NCBI GenBank assembly: GCA_041946675.1 | Contig: JBHGAU010000020.1 | Span: 1 to 64,000 of the forward strand | Source: CAWBKV01 sp041946675 | GTDB taxonomy: Archaea > Halobacteriota > Methanosarcinia > Methanotrichales > Methanotrichaceae | Length of the DNA: 64,000 nucleotides | Direction of reading: 5' to 3' | Shown: positions 1-9,398 of the stretch, piece after piece | Layout: the number at the start of each line of letters is the position of its first letter | Position numbering within the stretch: the stretch's first letter is position 1 | The notes under the pieces: model-generated | What the model saw: the letters and a program-made list of their open reading frames with translations, nothing else | What the model was told of the DNA's origin: nothing | Database searches by the model: none | Program-made: the position numbers and the translations under genes

Positions 1-60
1 GTTGAAAATGCAACAGTTGAAAATGCAACAGTTGAAAATGCAACAGTTGAAAATGCAACT
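1..60 (+). repeat. 15-bp minisatellite, four perfect copies, encoding VENAT
   Basis: GTTGAAAATGCAACA repeats in tandem from the first base; the fourth copy ends ACT instead of ACA. The unit is a multiple of three, so copy number can change without a frameshift. Each unit supplies one N-A-T glycosylation sequon. The array may extend left of the window. Confidence 0.95.
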
Positions 61-2865
61 TCTATAAGCACCACCAATAGTACGGTTAATGCTACAAATG
101 CAAATAACACCATTGCTAATATCACTTCAGCACAAAACGTAACAAATGCAACTCTTCCGGAGGATGTAACAACATCAAGCAATGTTGTAACTCCAGCGGT
201 CATACCTGAAACGAGTAGAATGGAGACTGCCACCGCTGCACCTGTAGAAGCGGCAACGCCAGCTGGAGAGGATCGCATCTGGAGGCAGGGAATAAGCCCA
301 CTCGATTATATGTGGACCCCACAGAGCTTTTCAGGATTCTTCTATGATCTGAAGGATGAGGTTGGAGCGGAGACTCTGACAGTGCACCTCAGCGGATCCG
401 AGAGCAATCCTAGCAGATCGGTTGATGAAAATGATCTCGTATACGAGTCAAATGTTCAATCTATTAAATACAAGTTTGAGGATTGGGGAAGCTATAATGT
501 CATGGGCTTCATGGCTGACAAGTACTTCGCAGGATATGGCAAAACAGAGGTTGTGGATAGCAATATAAGCATCATAAGCGATGGCCAGCTAAGAAAAGTT
601 TTGATAGATACCGATGATGAGCACACAATAACCTCCGGCTCAGTCCTGCCGCTTGAAGAGGGCTATGAGCTGCGCATTAAGGAGGTCGATGTCAACGGCA
701 ATAAGGCATACATGTCACTTGCCAAAGATGGCCAGGAGATCGATAGCAAAGTAATAAGTCCTGATAGACTCAAGTCCTCAACCTATGAGTACAAAGTATC
801 GATAAGCGGTGAAGATGTGCCAATAATCATGGCGCATATTGCCAATGTGTTTGCCAGCTCAGAGTCCAACCTTGTAACAGTAGATGGGCTGTTCCAGGTA
901 TCCGGAGATTACACTTCAGTCGATAGCGGTGATAAATACGGAAAGATGAAGGTCACCAGCGTAGATACCAACGGCATTACAATGAAGAACGAGGATACGC
1001 TCACACTGCGGAAGGGCGGAACCGTAAATATATTCGGAGATGTAGCTTTCCTCGTAGCTGATGCAGATGAGCTGAGATTCGCTCCAATAGTTCAGAGGAC
1101 AGGGACATATACAGTCAGAGGAACAATTATCAGACCGGGCGACTACAACGGCAAGCAGTTCACCTGGACACCCTATAACTTTGAGGGATTCTATTACGAT
1201 ATAGATGACGATATCGGAACAGAGATCCTTACAGCCAGGATCACTGACAACTCAATAGATGAGGGCAATCTGGTCTATGAGACTAAGCCGATGTCCATCA
1301 AGTTCAAGTTTGAGGATTGGGGAAGATACGATGTCATAGGCTTCATGGCCGATAAGTACTTCGCAGGTTACAACGAGGATACTGTATTCACTGATGCTTT
1401 CAGCGTCATAAACGAGGGACAGCTCAGGAAGGTGCTGATTGACAGCGATGATGAGCAGACGATAGCTACAGGATCAGTCCTGTCTCTGCAAGAGGGCTAT
1501 GAACTGAGGATCAAGCAGGTCGATATAAACGGCAACAAAGTCTATCTGGCCCTCGCCAGAGACGGCAAGGAGGTAGACAGCAAAGTTGTCACGCCATCAT
1601 CCTTGCCAACCGATAGAGCATCGAACTATATGTATAAGGTGACTATTGGGTCCCAGACGGATATTCCCATAATAGTTGCTCATGTTCAGAGCGTTTTCAG
1701 GGGCACAGAGACTGATCTTGCAACCATTGATGGTCTCTTCCAGGCATCTGATAACCCTGAGTCTGTAGAGGAAGGTGAGGTTCACGACAAGATGAGGGTC
1801 ACATCGCTATCCTCCGACAGAATAACGATGACGAACCGCGATAACACGATCACCCTCGGGCAGAATAGGATCATCACAATCATGGGCAATCTCCAGTTCC
1901 AGGTCGCAGATAATCCTAACAGGGATCTGGCGCCAATAGCCCAGAAGACTACAGCAGGAAGCCTGATGACCCTAAATGTTCCAGCGGCGGTGGTGCGAAA
2001 TCCGGTTCAGATCAACGTCAAAACAGGAACACAGGCGTTGGGCGGTGTTCAGATCTCCGTATCAGGCCAGAATGTAGGCAATACAGATGAAACAGGAAAT
2101 ATAAGCTACACGCCAAACAGTACAGGTACTTTCGATGTAGTTGCAAGGAAAGTGGGATATGGAGATGCCACAGGCCAGCTTGTGGTCAGATCATCTGCGG
2201 GAGCCGTTGCTGCAGCTGTTAATGCGACGTTGTCCCAGACTTTAACCATCAATGTGCCATCCGAGGTAATCAAGGGAGAGAGCTTCATAATAACAGTCGT
2301 AGGCGGTGTCAATCAGACGCCTATGGCAGATGTTGATGTATTGTTCGATAACATAAGCATCGGCAAGACAAGCTCCGACGGCACGATCACCTACGCAGCA
2401 GATATGACAGGAGGTCATACAGTAACGGCAGAGCTTGCAAATTATACGAGCGCTACAAGGACGATCTCAGTGATATCCCCCATAAAAGTAGTGGGTATCA
2501 GCGTGCCTCAGAAGGCGACCACAGGCCAATCTGTCAAGGTTACGGCGAATGTTCAGAACACAGGAACTGCAAACGATACAGAGAAGCTGGATCTTGTTGT
2601 AAACGGCAACGTTACCGATAGCAAGAATGTGACCCTCGCAGCTGGGAAGAATACTACAGTGACATTCAGCTATACGCCAAAGGACCCGGGTGTATACAGA
2701 ATCAATGTGGATGACCAGAGCGGAACTCTAACTGTGGAGAAGGCACAGACCAACTACGCACTGTTCGCCTTGATCTTGGTTATCCTAATCGCGATAGGAG
2801 CAGGAGCCTACCTATATAAGACAGGAGAGCTTGAGAAGCTAAAAGAGCGCCTACAGAATCGCTAA
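1..2865 (+). CDS. S-layer protein, tandem duplicated S-layer domains (5' end outside window)
   Basis: The reading frame is open from base 1, so the true start and signal peptide lie upstream. The first 55 or so codons are low-complexity and rich in N-X-T sequons, including four VENAT repeats. Two homologous domains follow, roughly 1 kb each (about 290-1100 and 1140-1940). Each begins with a W-T-P-F-G-F-Y pattern and shares the blocks KFEDWG, GFMADKYFAGY and GQLRKVLID. This is the S-layer family duplication domain of Methanosarcinales surface proteins. Then come three beta-sandwich-like segments (carboxypeptidase-regulatory/CARDB-like), a C-terminal transmembrane helix (about 2755-2815) and a short basic tail (KLKERLQNR). 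The family forms the paracrystalline cell envelope. The protein is inferred to be membrane anchored and heavily N-glycosylated. Family assignment is firm; the sub-domain names are less so. Confidence 0.9.
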   Translation, partial: VENATVENATVENATVENATSISTTNSTVNATNANNTIANITSAQNVTNATLPEDVTTSSNVVTPAVIPETSRMETATAAPVEAATPAGEDRIWRQGISPLDYMWTPQSFSGFFYDLKDEVGAETLTVHLSGSESNPSRSVDENDLVYESNVQSIKYKFEDWGSYNVMGFMADKYFAGYGKTEVVDSNISIISDGQLRKVLIDTDDEHTITSGSVLPLEEGYELRIKEVDVNGNKAYMSLAKDGQEIDSKVISPDRLKSSTYEYKVSISGEDVPIIMAHIANVFASSESNLVTVDGLFQVSGDYTSVDSGDKYGKMKVTSVDTNGITMKNEDTLTLRKGGTVNIFGDVAFLVADADELRFAPIVQRTGTYTVRGTIIRPGDYNGKQFTWTPYNFEGFYYDIDDDIGTEILTARITDNSIDEGNLVYETKPMSIKFKFEDWGRYDVIGFMADKYFAGYNEDTVFTDAFSVINEGQLRKVLIDSDDEQTIATGSVLSLQEGYELRIKQVDINGNKVYLALARDGKEVDSKVVTPSSLPTDRASNYMYKVTIGSQTDIPIIVAHVQSVFRGTETDLATIDGLFQASDNPESVEEGEVHDKMRVTSLSSDRITMTNRDNTITLGQNRIITIMGNLQFQVADNPNRDLAPIAQKTTAGSLMTLNVPAAVVRNPVQINVKTGTQALGGVQISVSGQNVGNTDETGNISYTPNSTGTFDVVARKVGYGDATGQLVVRSSAGAVAAAVNATLSQTLTINVPSEVIKGESFIITVVGGVNQTPMADVDVLFDNISIGKTSSDGTITYAADMTGGHTVTAELANYTSATRTISVISPIKVVGISVPQKATTGQSVKVTANVQNTGTANDTEKLDLVVNGNVTDSKNVTLAAGKNTTVTFSYTPKDPGVYRINVDDQSGTLTVEKAQTNYALFALILVILIAIGAGAYLYKTGELEKLKERLQNR

Positions 2866-2889
2866 GGGGAGCTTAAAAGCTCTCCCCCC
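2866..2889 (+). terminator. Hairpin just after the S-layer gene
   Basis: GGGGAGCTT and AAGCTCTCCCC form an inverted repeat with one bulge, beginning at the base after the stop codon and followed by AATATTTTAG. It fits an RNA 3'-end or stability hairpin of a highly expressed gene. 2890-3094 holds no gene I can support. Confidence 0.55.
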
Positions 2890-3094
2890 AATATTTTAGT
2901 CATTCACCTTATATCCAATATACCTTAATCCCAAAAATCCCTTTGACAATCAATGAACGCTCGCCGCAAAGAAACGGAAACACAAAGATTATTCTCCAAA
3001 TCCATGAAGAGATTATGCAATTATATAATCAAAAGAATATAATCAAAAGAGGACCATAAATTTCTAACCGGGATTCTTGGAGCCATGCATTCAA

Positions 3095-5335
3095 TTATCC
3101 TTTATACTCCCCGCCTATCAGCTCACGAATTCTCTCCGCAATCTTCGGCCCCACAAGCTCCACCCGCCGAAGCTCCTCTTCCGTTGCTGTCATGATCCTC
3201 TCAATCGTTCCAAAATGTCTGAGCAAATTACGTGCAACTGCCGGGCCAACGCTGGGTATGGCAGAAACCAGATACTCCTGCTGCTCTGAAAGCGTTCTTG
3301 CAGTCTTATGGCCGTGCAGCTTTGGCTCCCGCCCCTCTTTATACTCGCGGGCTGCAAGCATAGCGATTACAGATGCAGTTTCCTCCCGGCTTTCGGTGGG
3401 GATGATCGGAACGCCGTAATCTATTGCTATTGCAGCGAGAGCACCTCTAATTGAGTTGGGATTTATCTGACGGTTGTAGAGGTCTCTTCCCTCCAGGATT
3501 AAGACAGGCTTTTCATAAGTCCTCGATAGATCTGAGATCTGTCTGAAAAGGTTCCTCTCCGGGTCGATGATGGATGCCACAAAGTCATCTGTAGCCTTGC
3601 GCTCAACAGCAATTCGATCGCTGATAATATAATCTCCAACTTCCAGGTTCTTCAAAGTCACCTCTAAGCCTTTAGCCTCCAGCAATTTTCCCATCTCACG
3701 CTCTCTCGGATCCACAAAGATTTTACCAGCAGGCGCCTTCTGTTCCGGCTTATCTTCAACATCTGTGATCTGTATCTGCCTGGGCTCGAACTCCTTTACA
3801 AGAGACTGCGGAACCTTGCCGCTCTGCCCGCGAATCTGCCTCTGCATGCTCTTTTCTTTGCGATCGCTTATCCAATAATAGGCCTCGTCACGTGTGCCTT
3901 TTGCAATTAACACTACTACTCTTCCAGCTCTTGCTCTGCCGGTTCTGCCCTTGCGCTGAATGCTGCGGATTTCTGATGGCACCGGCTCATAAAACAGAAC
4001 CAGGTCTGTGGATGGTATATCGATGCCTTCCTCGCCGACTGATGTGGCGATGAGAACATTGAACTCTCCAGACCTGAATTTATTCAGGATTTCAGTCTGC
4101 TTCTTCTGGCTCAGTCCCTCATCATCCTGCCGGCTCGACTGGCCTACAAATCTGACGGCCCGAATAGCATCATCCTTCTCAAGAAACTTAAGCAAAGCTG
4201 AGGCGGTATCTCTATAGTTCGTAAATACCATTATCCTGGAGTCGGGCTTGGCCTGAAGCTGATCCTTCAAAATGCTTCTTACAGCCGCAAGCTTCGGATG
4301 CTCCACTTCTGTTTCCATCAATGCTGCCATTGCCTGTCTGAACCTGGGGTCCTCCATAATGCGGCGTGACGCTTTTGATCCGCTTCTAGAGAGGGCTTCT
4401 CCCTGAAGCCTCTGGAAGTATCTGATCAGCGCATCGCTGCTCTGCGTTTCAGCCAGCTCCATTGCGTGATGGAGCTTGAGGATCTCTGCCAGGACTGAAA
4501 CGGCCTTAAAAGCCCCAGGATTTGCATGCCTTGCCACGGATGATTGAAGCATGCTTTGAAGTCCCAGCAGTTCCTTCTTTGGGGCCCTTGGATCAATCCT
4601 TGCAGGCGCTACTCCAAGCTGGTTCAGATCATCGATTCTGTCTTTCAGAACATCCTCAATAGCATTCCTAACCCTCAGAAGCTCATCCGGCACTTTGACC
4701 TTGACCCATTCTATCTCCCGCTGATGGACAAAAGGAGCCACATCAGGATCGCTTTCTGTGCGGGTCTGGATTCTATTGATGCTCAGGTTTGTACATATCT
4801 CCTCAATCTTTTCGCTCTGGCTTCCCGGGCTGGCTGTGATGCCGAGCACGAGAGGATTCGATGCCTCGCGTCCATACCGCTCTGCAATATAGACATAGGC
4901 ATAGTTCCCCACAGCCCTGTGAGCCTCATCGAATATAATCAGCGCAACGTCCTTCAGATCGATTCTTCTGGAAAGCAAATCATTCTCGATAACCTGAGGC
5001 GTGGATGCTATTACTTTCGTCTGGCTGTAGATCTCAGCCCTCTTTTCAGGCATCGTTTCGCCGGTCATCATAGCAACGATTGAATCATCCTTCAGGACGT
5101 TCCGCAAAAACGATGCATGCTGCTCGACAAGAGGCTTTGTTGGGGCAAGGAACAGTATTCTTCCTTTATCAAGCCTTGCAAGCAGAACCATAAGAGCAAT
5201 TACGGTTTTACCGAGACCGGTGGGCACTACAATCAGGCTTGATTCCTTCAAGGCTGCAGCTGCCAGATCCATTTGGAAGAGCCTTTTCTCTACAGTCTGC
5301 GGCTTGAGCAGAGGGTGCTCAAGATATGCGATCAT
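3095..5335 (-). CDS. hef: Hef-type helicase/nuclease (archaeal FANCM/XPF homologue)
   Basis: A 746-residue protein with an N-terminal SF2 helicase and a C-terminal XPF-type nuclease. Walker A is GLGKTVIAL near residue 44, the DEAH box is IIFDEAHR near 135, and the second RecA lobe ends with QRKGRTGRAR. The ERCC4 nuclease motif shows as VERKATDDF near residue 577, following GDYIISDRIA. The last 70 residues carry two helix-hairpin-helix motifs (IPSVGPAVA and VELVGPKIA). The family processes stalled replication forks and branched DNA, working with PCNA in euryarchaea. Length and domain order match full-length Hef. It stands alone, with an AT-rich promoter region upstream shared with no other gene. 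Confidence 0.95.
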   Translation of the reverse strand: MIAYLEHPLLKPQTVEKRLFQMDLAAAALKESSLIVVPTGLGKTVIALMVLLARLDKGRILFLAPTKPLVEQHASFLRNVLKDDSIVAMMTGETMPEKRAEIYSQTKVIASTPQVIENDLLSRRIDLKDVALIIFDEAHRAVGNYAYVYIAERYGREASNPLVLGITASPGSQSEKIEEICTNLSINRIQTRTESDPDVAPFVHQREIEWVKVKVPDELLRVRNAIEDVLKDRIDDLNQLGVAPARIDPRAPKKELLGLQSMLQSSVARHANPGAFKAVSVLAEILKLHHAMELAETQSSDALIRYFQRLQGEALSRSGSKASRRIMEDPRFRQAMAALMETEVEHPKLAAVRSILKDQLQAKPDSRIMVFTNYRDTASALLKFLEKDDAIRAVRFVGQSSRQDDEGLSQKKQTEILNKFRSGEFNVLIATSVGEEGIDIPSTDLVLFYEPVPSEIRSIQRKGRTGRARAGRVVVLIAKGTRDEAYYWISDRKEKSMQRQIRGQSGKVPQSLVKEFEPRQIQITDVEDKPEQKAPAGKIFVDPREREMGKLLEAKGLEVTLKNLEVGDYIISDRIAVERKATDDFVASIIDPERNLFRQISDLSRTYEKPVLILEGRDLYNRQINPNSIRGALAAIAIDYGVPIIPTESREETASVIAMLAAREYKEGREPKLHGHKTARTLSEQQEYLVSAIPSVGPAVARNLLRHFGTIERIMTATEEELRRVELVGPKIAERIRELIGGEYKG

Positions 5336-5489
5336 TATGAGGCTATTGGTTAGCTATAGTATTTAAGAAGGTAAGGCAAATAGTTCACTCGTTGATATTG
5401 GAAAATTGATTTTCGATGGCCTCTCTATGCCCAAAAGGGAAGAAAAATTACAGTTAAGAGTTATAATTGCATTTGCCCCAATTAATCGC

Positions 5490-6092
5490 TCATATGAACA
5501 TCAATCGTTTCGGCTGATATCTTCCGCCTTTTATTGCATTTATAAGATCATGTTCGCTCTTAATATCATCCTCGAACTCAGTATAGCATCTTCCGACATG
5601 CTTAAGCGAGTGCGAGTCGCTCCCGCCGGTTCCCGACAAGCCGAGCTTTTGTGCAGCCTCCAACGCCCTCCTGTTCTCATCATCGTTGGAGTTGCCGTTG
5701 AGCACTTCGATTGCATCAAAGGCATTAACCTCGAAGACCATGCTCCCAAGGCTGGGAGCGGAGGATCTGAATGGATGCGCAGGGATTGCCACTCCTCCTG
5801 CATCATGCACCAGGTCAACCAGGTCCTGTACCTTTATCCCTGATTCGGGCGAGCTCTCCAGACCAAAGACCAGGACATCGCCTTCTCGGCTCCTGACCTC
5901 AATCCCGCCCATTACGAGCAGACCTTGCTCTGCGCCTATCCTTTTAGCCCTTTCAACCGCCTTGGTGGTGTTATGATCTGTGATGCAGACGGCATCCAGA
6001 TGTATCTCTTTCGCCCGCCTGACAAGATCCTTGGTATGCAGGACACTGCATGATGAGCCCCGCCTGGTATGAATATGGAGATCGATAAGCAT
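5490..6092 (-). CDS. PHP-domain metal-dependent phosphoesterase
   Basis: 200 residues that are essentially one PHP domain. Metal-binding motifs appear in order: HIHT (residues 6-9), TDHN near 39, a glutamate in GGIEVRS near 65, HPF near 102 and GSDSH near 160. Stand-alone PHP proteins of this size hydrolyse phosphoesters; many act on nucleotide or phosphoserine-type substrates, so no specific substrate can be given. It lies downstream of no gene on the same strand, so it is probably monocistronic. It is separated from hef by about 150 bp. Confidence 0.85.
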   Translation of the reverse strand: MLIDLHIHTRRGSSCSVLHTKDLVRRAKEIHLDAVCITDHNTTKAVERAKRIGAEQGLLVMGGIEVRSREGDVLVFGLESSPESGIKVQDLVDLVHDAGGVAIPAHPFRSSAPSLGSMVFEVNAFDAIEVLNGNSNDDENRRALEAAQKLGLSGTGGSDSHSLKHVGRCYTEFEDDIKSEHDLINAIKGGRYQPKRLMFI

Positions 6093-6501
6093 TGTTTATT
6101 CTCTGAGCTTTTTTCCGTTTTTTTGGGATATCATGTAGATATATAAGATGCTCTACGCATCATACTCCATATTATTGGCACCTTCGGTTATTTGGAAGTA
6201 TGCTGAACAATCGATCTGAAGAGCATAATTGTGCCCGAGAAATAACATTGATCATTAGCCCTACACTTACTTCTGGGGCTTCTGCAAACACCAATAAGGC
6301 AACGATTTAAGAGCCTATAAAATTCAGGTAGTCTACCGCAATCTTTGATGAGAAAATAATCGAGATGCGGCGATGGAATTATGCTCAATTGTGTATGGGT
6401 GTATTATACTATCTGAAGTGCATTTCATATACAAAATTGGAAACGATCGCACCATTTGAATCTGGTGCGATGTTTTGCCTAAGTCCACCTGATTAATAAT
6501 C
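6093..6501. other. Intergenic stretch without a convincing gene
   Basis: About 400 bp between the PHP gene and the cupredoxin gene. A 66-codon open frame on the minus strand (6188-6388) has no Shine-Dalgarno and no recognisable similarity. The only clear structure is the hairpin at 6446-6471. Confidence 0.6.
6446..6471 (-). terminator. Perfect 9-bp hairpin downstream of cupredoxin gene
   Basis: ATCGCACCA and TGGTGCGAT flank an 8-nt loop, 30 bp past the stop of the cupredoxin gene on the minus strand, and are followed in that orientation by a T-rich run. It is probably a transcript 3' end. Confidence 0.55.
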
Positions 6502-7035
6502 CTAGCTGGATGACTCTGAGCCAGTGGTTTGCGAGCCAGAGGTGCTCGAATCAGAAGAACTTGAGCCAGATGAATCTGAGCCGGTATCTGATCCTGTGTT
6601 AGATCCGGTATTTGAGCCCGTACCGGATGTTACGACAAACTGGCCGGTCATCTGTGTCGGATGGACATCACATCTGAAGAAGTAAGTCCCTGGTGTAGAT
6701 GGTGCAGTGAAGGTATATGTGGTCTTATTGGGTCCTGTGGTTATCTGACCCTTGTAGATTGTATCCGTGGCAGATGAGTCTGTATAGAATGCGACGTTAT
6801 GCTGTATTCCTGAATCCTGATTATCGAAGTTGACTGTAACTTGAGCGCCAGCTGGCACTGTGATGGTGCTCGTGTTAAAGGCTATATTCTTTGCCATGAT
6901 GTTTACAACAGCGCTGTTGGACCCTGTATTGGCACCGACGTTGGTGCTATTATTTGCCTGTGCAAACGTTGGCATTATAAATATTGCCAATACTGCTAGG
7001 GACAGCATTATCAAGCCTATTTTACTTTTTATCAA
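6502..7035 (-). CDS. Exported single-domain cupredoxin (type I copper protein)
   Basis: Start chosen at a TTG nine bases after AAGGAG, giving MIKSKIGLIMLS and a good signal peptide ending near TFAQA; the frame is open further upstream to 7071. The mature part is one plastocyanin-like domain with all four type I copper ligands visible: His in QHNVAF (about residue 79) and C-x2-H-x3-M in CDVHPTQM (122, 125, 129). The last 40 residues are Ser/Gly/Thr/Asp-rich, like a wall-spanning or glycosylated tail. The domain is closely similar to those in the next two genes, so the three arose by duplication. Role inferred: extracytoplasmic one-electron carrier. No membrane anchor is seen. Confidence 0.88.
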   Translation of the reverse strand: MIKSKIGLIMLSLAVLAIFIMPTFAQANNSTNVGANTGSNSAVVNIMAKNIAFNTSTITVPAGAQVTVNFDNQDSGIQHNVAFYTDSSATDTIYKGQITTGPNKTTYTFTAPSTPGTYFFRCDVHPTQMTGQFVVTSGTGSNTGSNTGSDTGSDSSGSSSSDSSTSGSQTTGSESSS

Positions 7036-7249
7036 TCTCAACAACTCCTTAGAAGTAGCTCCGTAGAGCAAATAATATATCGCGCTACTCCTTTAATTAA
7101 TTTACTATTATAATCCTATATGAAAGCTTTAATGCCCAAAAATTCTCATTATATAGAAGTCGTAGAGAAATGTCTGAGTCAGATTCGCCAATACTCTTTC
7201 AGAAAAAATATCGGGCATAGTGCCACAAGGCAGAATATATTAGATTAGT

Positions 7250-9226
7250 TTACTGCACTATAAACTGGCCTGTCATAGATGTAGGATGGACATCGCATCT
7301 GAAGAAGTAAATCCCTGGTGTGGTCGGTGCATCAAAGGCATAGGTGACCTTCTTTGGGCCTGTAATTACCGCTCCAACATAAATGGATTTCGAGGCAGAA
7401 CTGTCTGTATAGAATGCGACGTTATGTGGGATTCCATTATCCTGGTTATCGAAGTTCACTGTGACATGTGCTCCAGCTGGCACTGTGATGCTGTTCTTAT
7501 CAAAAGCAATGTCCTTTGCAATCAGGTTTATAGCTATATTCTTTTTGCTCTGCTCTGTTGATATTGAGCTAGATAGATTGGCTGAAGCATTTAATGAAGA
7601 TACGGAAGTTGCCACAGTTGCATTCTGGAATACTGGTCCAACTATTGAGATATTCGTTCCGGCAGATGAGGTTGTTGTTTGGGATGCGTTAGATAAACCC
7701 AGCCTGAATGCAACCAGCGATGGCTTACCACTGACGCCACAAGGCCAGACTATTGTATCGCCTGAAACTGCAGGCCATCCATTGATTCTTGCCGGTGCTT
7801 TATATGTCCATATATTTTCTCCTGTATCTCGCTTAAATGCATAGATGGTCCCGTCGTATGTGGCGGTGAATACGAGATCGTTGACAACCGTCGCTCCTCC
7901 GACATCAATTGAATTGAATTTCTTGTACCACTGGACCTTTCCTGTGCTGGTATTGACTGCCCAGAGACCACCTCTGCCAGTGGTGAAGTTGAAAGTAGAT
8001 GATACGAATTCGGTAGGAGTCCAATCGGCAAACTTATCCATCACAGGCACATATATGATTCCATCGGCATATGCCATAGGTGTCTCTACGCCACCGCTCA
8101 CAGAAGGCATTGTTCTTGTAATAACCCCTTCTGGAAGCCTGTCAAGCGAATCGTTTTCATTATGCTCCCCGACTGCTGTTGACCAGAGCAATGCTCCAGA
8201 CTCACGATTGAACCCAAAGACTTTGCCCATCTTTCCCGCGCCGATAACTATATCCTGCTGCTTTCCGCTTACATTTCCGTTTGCCAAAACAGGTGCAATT
8301 TGTAGATCATAATCATAGAGATCGTGTGGATAGACCTGATTGAACCACTTCATGCTCCCAGTGCTGTGATTTAAAGCCATCATGCTGTCAGTGTAGAGGT
8401 TGGGACCTGGGCGGCTGCTCCCATTGGGATATTCTTTAGTTCCAGGGAATGGGGCCGGATTGGCTATCCCCCAATAAATTATGCCCGTATTTGTATCAAT
8501 GGCAGGAGTATACCAGCATCCTCCACCGCTGTTGATCTCCGGATGGCCCCAGAGATTTGGCGAGTCGACTGTACTGAAATTCCATCTCACCTTGCCGGTC
8601 TCCTGATCCAGGGCATAAATTATGCCAATACCTCCGGCGGTATACCAGTTCAGATCCGATGTTCCAGGAACTGTTGATACATAAACCATGCCGTCATAAA
8701 TCGTGGGCTGGATGTCGATGCCGGTAGTATTCACATAGGAGAGCCTAGTTGTCCAAAGCACTTTTCCGGACTTTGCATCAAGTGCAGATATGTTGTAGTG
8801 GCCCCGATCTACGAATACCTTGCCCCATCCGACAGCCGGACCGTTCGGACCGTAGTTGGTATCGTCGAACATCTGCGCCCAGCTCACTTTGCCTGTTTTC
8901 AGGTCAAGAGAATAGACATTGCTCTTCAGGTCCTGGAAGTATATAGTATTCCCAAGAATTAATGGTGTGCTAGCAGCGCCGCCATAGGCCGTTATGCCGA
9001 CAATCGGCATTGACCAGGCAACGCCAAGAGAGTTAACATTTCCTGAGTTAATTGTAGAATTGGTTGCAGCCCTTGTATTTCCGTAGTCATGGTTCGGCAA
9101 AGGCCAGTCTTTGGAATAATTGGTAACCTCTGGAGGAACGCCAGATACTGCGGCGTATGCAGGCACAGAGATTATGGCCAGCATAATCAAAGGCACCAAT
9201 CCTTTAATCATGGGATTTTTCAACAA
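7250..9226 (-). CDS. PQQ-type quinoprotein dehydrogenase propeller fused to C-terminal cupredoxin
   Basis: 658 residues, starting at TTG behind GAGGAG, with a signal peptide (PLIMLAIISVPAYA). The body is a beta-propeller of the PQQ alcohol/methanol dehydrogenase family. Tryptophan-docking motifs recur seven times (for example TGKVSWAQ, SGKVLWTT, TGKVRWNF, TGKVQWYK, TGENIWTY). The NPAPF block and PHDLYDYD resemble the active-site region that holds the catalytic Asp in methanol dehydrogenase. Residues about 560-658 are a complete cupredoxin with His601 and Cys644/His647/Met651. A quinoprotein wired in one chain to a copper carrier suggests an exported electron-transfer unit. The substrate is unknown. 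Whether the organism makes or imports PQQ cannot be told here. Confidence 0.88.
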   Translation of the reverse strand: MLKNPMIKGLVPLIMLAIISVPAYAAVSGVPPEVTNYSKDWPLPNHDYGNTRAATNSTINSGNVNSLGVAWSMPIVGITAYGGAASTPLILGNTIYFQDLKSNVYSLDLKTGKVSWAQMFDDTNYGPNGPAVGWGKVFVDRGHYNISALDAKSGKVLWTTRLSYVNTTGIDIQPTIYDGMVYVSTVPGTSDLNWYTAGGIGIIYALDQETGKVRWNFSTVDSPNLWGHPEINSGGGCWYTPAIDTNTGIIYWGIANPAPFPGTKEYPNGSSRPGPNLYTDSMMALNHSTGSMKWFNQVYPHDLYDYDLQIAPVLANGNVSGKQQDIVIGAGKMGKVFGFNRESGALLWSTAVGEHNENDSLDRLPEGVITRTMPSVSGGVETPMAYADGIIYVPVMDKFADWTPTEFVSSTFNFTTGRGGLWAVNTSTGKVQWYKKFNSIDVGGATVVNDLVFTATYDGTIYAFKRDTGENIWTYKAPARINGWPAVSGDTIVWPCGVSGKPSLVAFRLGLSNASQTTTSSAGTNISIVGPVFQNATVATSVSSLNASANLSSSISTEQSKKNIAINLIAKDIAFDKNSITVPAGAHVTVNFDNQDNGIPHNVAFYTDSSASKSIYVGAVITGPKKVTYAFDAPTTPGIYFFRCDVHPTSMTGQFIVQ

Positions 9227-9376
9227 TTCATCAACTCCTCAAAGCATTTTAATATTGTCTTACTACCTTAATTAACTTATTATTACTAGGAGAGCGCTGT
9301 TAATACTAATTTGCTATTGTCAGCATCTAAGGCGTGTTCAAATAGGAGAAAAGACCTTAGCACGTTCTGAATACGC

Positions 9377-9391
9377 TTGCCATCAAGGCAA
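9377..9391 (-). terminator. Short hairpin after tetra-cupredoxin gene
   Basis: TTGCC-ATCAA-GGCAA lies 8 bp past the stop on the minus strand. The stem is short, so this is a weak call. Confidence 0.3.
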
Positions 9392-9398
9392 TAGGAAC

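Noticed and set aside
1..60. Direct repeats as a CRISPR start
   Set aside because: The repeats have no spacers and are in frame within a protein-coding region.
6188..6388. 66-codon minus-strand frame
   Set aside because: No Shine-Dalgarno, no recognisable similarity and odd composition; probably chance.
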